Assembly (NCBI GenBank): GCA_002420115.1
Contig: DIHK01000026.1
Span: forward strand, 1 to 64,000
From: Nitrospira sp. UBA5698
GTDB taxonomy: Bacteria > Nitrospirota > Nitrospiria > Nitrospirales > Nitrospiraceae
DNA length: 64,000 nt
Direction of reading: 5' to 3'
Each line of letters begins with the position of its first letter. Position 1 is the first letter of the stretch. Below, one piece after another: positions 61,437 to 64,000 of this stretch. A model generated the notes under the pieces. It did not search any database and had not been told where the DNA came from. It saw nothing but the letters and a program-made list of their open reading frames with translations. A program made the position numbers and the translations under genes.

Positions 61437-62213
61437 CTAGGGTTTTGAAGGCTTGGAGGGAGCTGATGCGGCTGGTGCAGCGGCCGCTGGAGAAGGCTCA
61501 GGGTTTTTCTTGGCCTCAATGACCTTCACTCGCACTGCAGATTCGCTCGTGAGCGGAGAGTTGGGGTAGGTCTTCATGAGTTCCTGGTAATGCTTCAAGG
61601 CCTCGTCTGGTTTCGACCTGTTCTCTTCAAGCCGAGCGACTTCAAATAGCGCATAGTCCCGATTCATCGCTCCAGGCAGATCGAGTATCGAGGAGTACGC
61701 GTTGGCTGCCTGGTCGAGATCTTTTTTCAGCAGAAAGGCATACCCTAGCTTTTGATACACCAGTCCGAGGAGCGATGTGTTTGAGGCATAGGTGGAGGTA
61801 AATCGTTGGTAGGCCTCGATTGCCGAGTCCACCTCGTTTGCTTGAAGGTACGCATTTCCCAGACTGAATTGTACAAGTGGGGCTGTTGGGGTACGTGGAT
61901 ACTCTTCAAGTACGCGCTTATACAATGTAATAGCTTCTTTGAGGTTATTCGCCGTTTTTTGTGAGTCGGTGGAAGGCCGCGTAAACAGGAGAAGCGTCGC
62001 TTCTCGCTCAAGTTCTTGAGCCTTGCTGGCGTTCTGTTCCTCGTACCAGAACAATCCCCAAAGGCCCATTCCCATCAGGAGTAGTAGCACAAATCCGACA
62101 ATTAACGACCATCGATAGCTCCTGAGCCCCATCAGCCAGTGCTCAAGCCCGCTCACGAGCTGTTCTTCACCAACCGGCAAGGTACGAGGTGGAACTTTTA
62201 TTCGGTACGTCAT
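61437..62213 (-). CDS. Membrane-anchored TPR protein (YfgM-like)
   Basis: 258 residues from the ATG at 62213 (MTYRIKVPPR). A membrane helix lies near residues 38-58 (SLIVGFVLLLLMGMGLWGLF). TPR units follow (KRVLEEYPRTPTAPLVQFSL, AYQRFTSTYASNTSLLGLVY). The C-terminal ~25 residues are Ala/Pro/Ser/Lys-rich and disordered. The design is that of YfgM/YbgF-like ancillary envelope proteins. The AAAGGAG site is rather far (about 13 bases) from this ATG. Confidence 0.75.
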   Translation of the reverse strand: MTYRIKVPPRTLPVGEEQLVSGLEHWLMGLRSYRWSLIVGFVLLLLMGMGLWGLFWYEEQNASKAQELEREATLLLFTRPSTDSQKTANNLKEAITLYKRVLEEYPRTPTAPLVQFSLGNAYLQANEVDSAIEAYQRFTSTYASNTSLLGLVYQKLGYAFLLKKDLDQAANAYSSILDLPGAMNRDYALFEVARLEENRSKPDEALKHYQELMKTYPNSPLTSESAVRVKVIEAKKNPEPSPAAAAPAASAPSKPSKP

Positions 62214-62363
62214 CGGACCCCATGTACTCCTTTGCAAATCAAGACTGGCTTTCTGTCACAGAACCGTTGTTTTATACTGAAGGCTGGCGCACCTTGTCAA
62301 TGGAATCGGAATGCAGAGGGAGGAGGAAGCCTCTCTCGTAACCGACTCGATCGGAGAATCTCG

Positions 62364-63536
62364 TTGTCGACTGATCAATTTCGCGCCTCACTCCAACAAC
62401 TTACCGATCAATCATTGAGGCGCTCGCTGTTTCCATTGGAGTCCGCGACAGGACCGATCGTGAACCATGGCGGACGTGCGGTGATCTTGCTTTCGTCCAA
62501 CGATTATCTTGGTCTCTCCACACATCCCCAGGTAATTCAGGCTGCTATTGAAGCGACGGAACGATATGGAACGGGATCCGGCTCGTCGAGACTGGTCAGC
62601 GGTACGCTTCCTCCCCATACCGCTCTTGAGAATGCGCTGGCGAAGTTTAAAGGGGCAGATGCATCGTTGGTATTCGGGGCTGGATACCTCGCCAACATCG
62701 GCGTGATTCCAAATCTTGTCGGCCGGGGTGATCTTATTTTTGCGGACCGGTTGTGCCATGCCAGTCTGATTGATGGCTGCCGATTAAGTCAGGCCGATTT
62801 CCGGGTCTTTCGGCACGGTGATTGTGCGCATCTCGAAGCACTTCTGCGACGGCGGGCCAGCAATCGTCGCACCCTGATCATCACAGAAGGCCTGTTCAGT
62901 ATGGACGGCGATGTGGCGCCGCTGGCCGAATTGGTGGTGCTCGCTGAACGATACGATGCGATGGTGTATGTGGATGATGCTCATGGAACTGGCATCATGG
63001 GAGCCACTGGTCGTGGCACGATCGAGCGGTTCGGTCTGGAGCGGAGAATCCCCTTTCATATGGGAACACTCAGCAAAGCACTCGGCAGTTATGGGGCGTA
63101 TGTCGTTGGATCCAATGAGTTTGTGCAGTATTTACTGAACAAAGCCAGATCCTTCATTTTTACCACGGCGCTTCCTCCTGCCATCGCAGCGGCGGCCTCA
63201 GCTGCCATTACCATTGTTGAGCGGGAGCCGGACCGACGAGATCGGCTTTGGGCGAATCGCCAATATTTGTTCGACGGGCTTAGGAACCACGGGTTTCGTC
63301 TGACGCCAACCGTTAGTCCCATTCTCCCGGTTCTCATCGGCGATGCAGCCCAAGCCTCCGCGTTTGCGGATCGCCTTCTCGCCCACGGAGTATACGCTCC
63401 TGCCATTCGACCACCTACAGTGCCAGACGGTACGAGCCGGATCCGGTTCACAGTGACTGCAGCGCACACCATGGACCAACTTGATGAAGCCCTGCTGGCC
63501 GTGATGCTCGCCGGTCGTGAAACAGGCCTCCTCTAA
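62364..63536 (+). CDS. bioF: 8-amino-7-oxononanoate synthase
   Basis: 390 residues from a TTG at 62364 with GGAG eight bases upstream. The frame is open to 62139 but the extra part lacks homology and overlaps the opposite gene. SNDYLGLSTHPQVIQAA, the PLP-site TEGLFSMDGDVAPLAELV, VDDAHGTGIMG and the Schiff-base Lys in GTLSKALGSYGAYV are typical of the alpha-oxoamine synthases. BioF and glycine C-acetyltransferase (Kbl) are similar; the length and motifs favour BioF for biotin synthesis. No other bio genes are in view. Confidence 0.9.
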   Translation: MSTDQFRASLQQLTDQSLRRSLFPLESATGPIVNHGGRAVILLSSNDYLGLSTHPQVIQAAIEATERYGTGSGSSRLVSGTLPPHTALENALAKFKGADASLVFGAGYLANIGVIPNLVGRGDLIFADRLCHASLIDGCRLSQADFRVFRHGDCAHLEALLRRRASNRRTLIITEGLFSMDGDVAPLAELVVLAERYDAMVYVDDAHGTGIMGATGRGTIERFGLERRIPFHMGTLSKALGSYGAYVVGSNEFVQYLLNKARSFIFTTALPPAIAAAASAAITIVEREPDRRDRLWANRQYLFDGLRNHGFRLTPTVSPILPVLIGDAAQASAFADRLLAHGVYAPAIRPPTVPDGTSRIRFTVTAAHTMDQLDEALLAVMLAGRETGLL

Positions 63537-63653
63537 CTTGCTCCTCGCTGCGTGGCGCCTTCCGGCTATTTTCTTGCTTTCAGGCAGTGCTGTGGCATGA
63601 TGCACAGGGTGTTTCCATCCTCGCTATAACCCATTTACCAGGGGTCACATGGA

Positions 63654-64000
63654 ATGGATATTTCCAAGCTGCTGACGTTCTCGGTCAAGGAAGGCGCGTC
63701 CGATTGTCATATCAGTGCGGGTGAGCCCCCGATGATCCGTATTCATGGTGATCTCAAAAAACTTGACCATCCTCCGCTGACGCCCGATGAAACACACGCG
63801 TTGATCTACGACATGATGAACGACGCGCAACGGAAGTCCTTCGAGGAAAAACGCGAATGTGACTTTTCCTTTGAGCTTGGGGACATCGCACGGTTCCGAG
63901 TCAACGTGTTTGTCCAGCAGCGAGGGCTCGGCGCTGTGTTCCGAAATATTCCAACGACGATTCTTCCGTTGGAGAAGCTCGGCATGCCGCCGATTCTGAG
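63654..64000 (+). CDS. pilT: Twitching-motility ATPase PilT (3' truncated)
   Basis: The first 115 residues are visible, from the ATG at 63654; two earlier frames were rejected because they do not match the family. MDISKLLTFSVKEGASDCHI, GEPPMIRIHGDLKKLD and FRVNVFVQQRGLGAVFRNIP are the N-terminal PAS-like domain of PilT. The Walker motifs lie beyond the window. PilT powers pilus retraction and fits with the pilin at 51 kb. Confidence 0.93.
   Translation, partial: MDISKLLTFSVKEGASDCHISAGEPPMIRIHGDLKKLDHPPLTPDETHALIYDMMNDAQRKSFEEKRECDFSFELGDIARFRVNVFVQQRGLGAVFRNIPTTILPLEKLGMPPIL

Overview
The window looks like a chromosomal segment from a Gram-negative bacterium, most likely of the genus Nitrospira (phylum Nitrospirota). 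Evidence for a Gram-negative cell is direct: lipoprotein signal peptides, an ABC-type O-polysaccharide exporter, a periplasmic HtrA protease, a membrane-bound lytic transglycosylase and type IV pilus genes. The genus assignment rests on overall gene style and is an inference. No tRNA, rRNA, CRISPR array or intact insertion sequence was found.

Layout. 1-5.0 kb: the 3' part of radC, an EF-G-like GTPase, and a leftward pair made of a coiled-coil/RCK_C-like protein and an HtrA protease. 5.4-10.1 kb is an accessory region: a DUF1778/GNAT toxin-antitoxin pair, a truncated RHS copy, a small MORN-repeat lipoprotein (likely immunity protein) and an RHS protein with a distinct C-terminal tip. 10.3-15.1 kb runs rightward: a TtuA-like tRNA thiolase, a DnaJ with half a zinc finger, a His-rich Spy-like periplasmic protein and ilvD.

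15.1-51.0 kb is one long leftward block for surface polysaccharide. It has about 15 glycosyltransferase domains, about 10 methyltransferase domains, a WecA-type initiating transferase, a UGM-like flavoenzyme, an AsnB amidotransferase, a Wzm/Wzt exporter with a C-terminal substrate-binding domain, a second ABC-2 transporter, and an O-antigen-ligase-like protein with C-terminal TPRs. Many genes overlap by 4-14 bases or are separated by only a few bases, so the block is probably a few long operons. A reasonable model is that the chain is started on undecaprenyl phosphate, built and heavily methylated in the cytoplasm, exported by Wzm/Wzt and ligated in the periplasm. Nucleotide-sugar synthesis genes are almost absent and must lie elsewhere.

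51.2-64 kb returns to core functions: a type IV pilin with a strong terminator, a TPR lipoprotein, a leftward operon (class V aminotransferase, serA, hisZ, dnaB), then mltD, a TPR membrane protein, bioF and the start of pilT.

The points most worth follow-up are the RHS/MORN-lipoprotein cassette, the methylation- and amidation-rich polysaccharide locus, and a pair of inverted intergenic repeats of about 90 bases.
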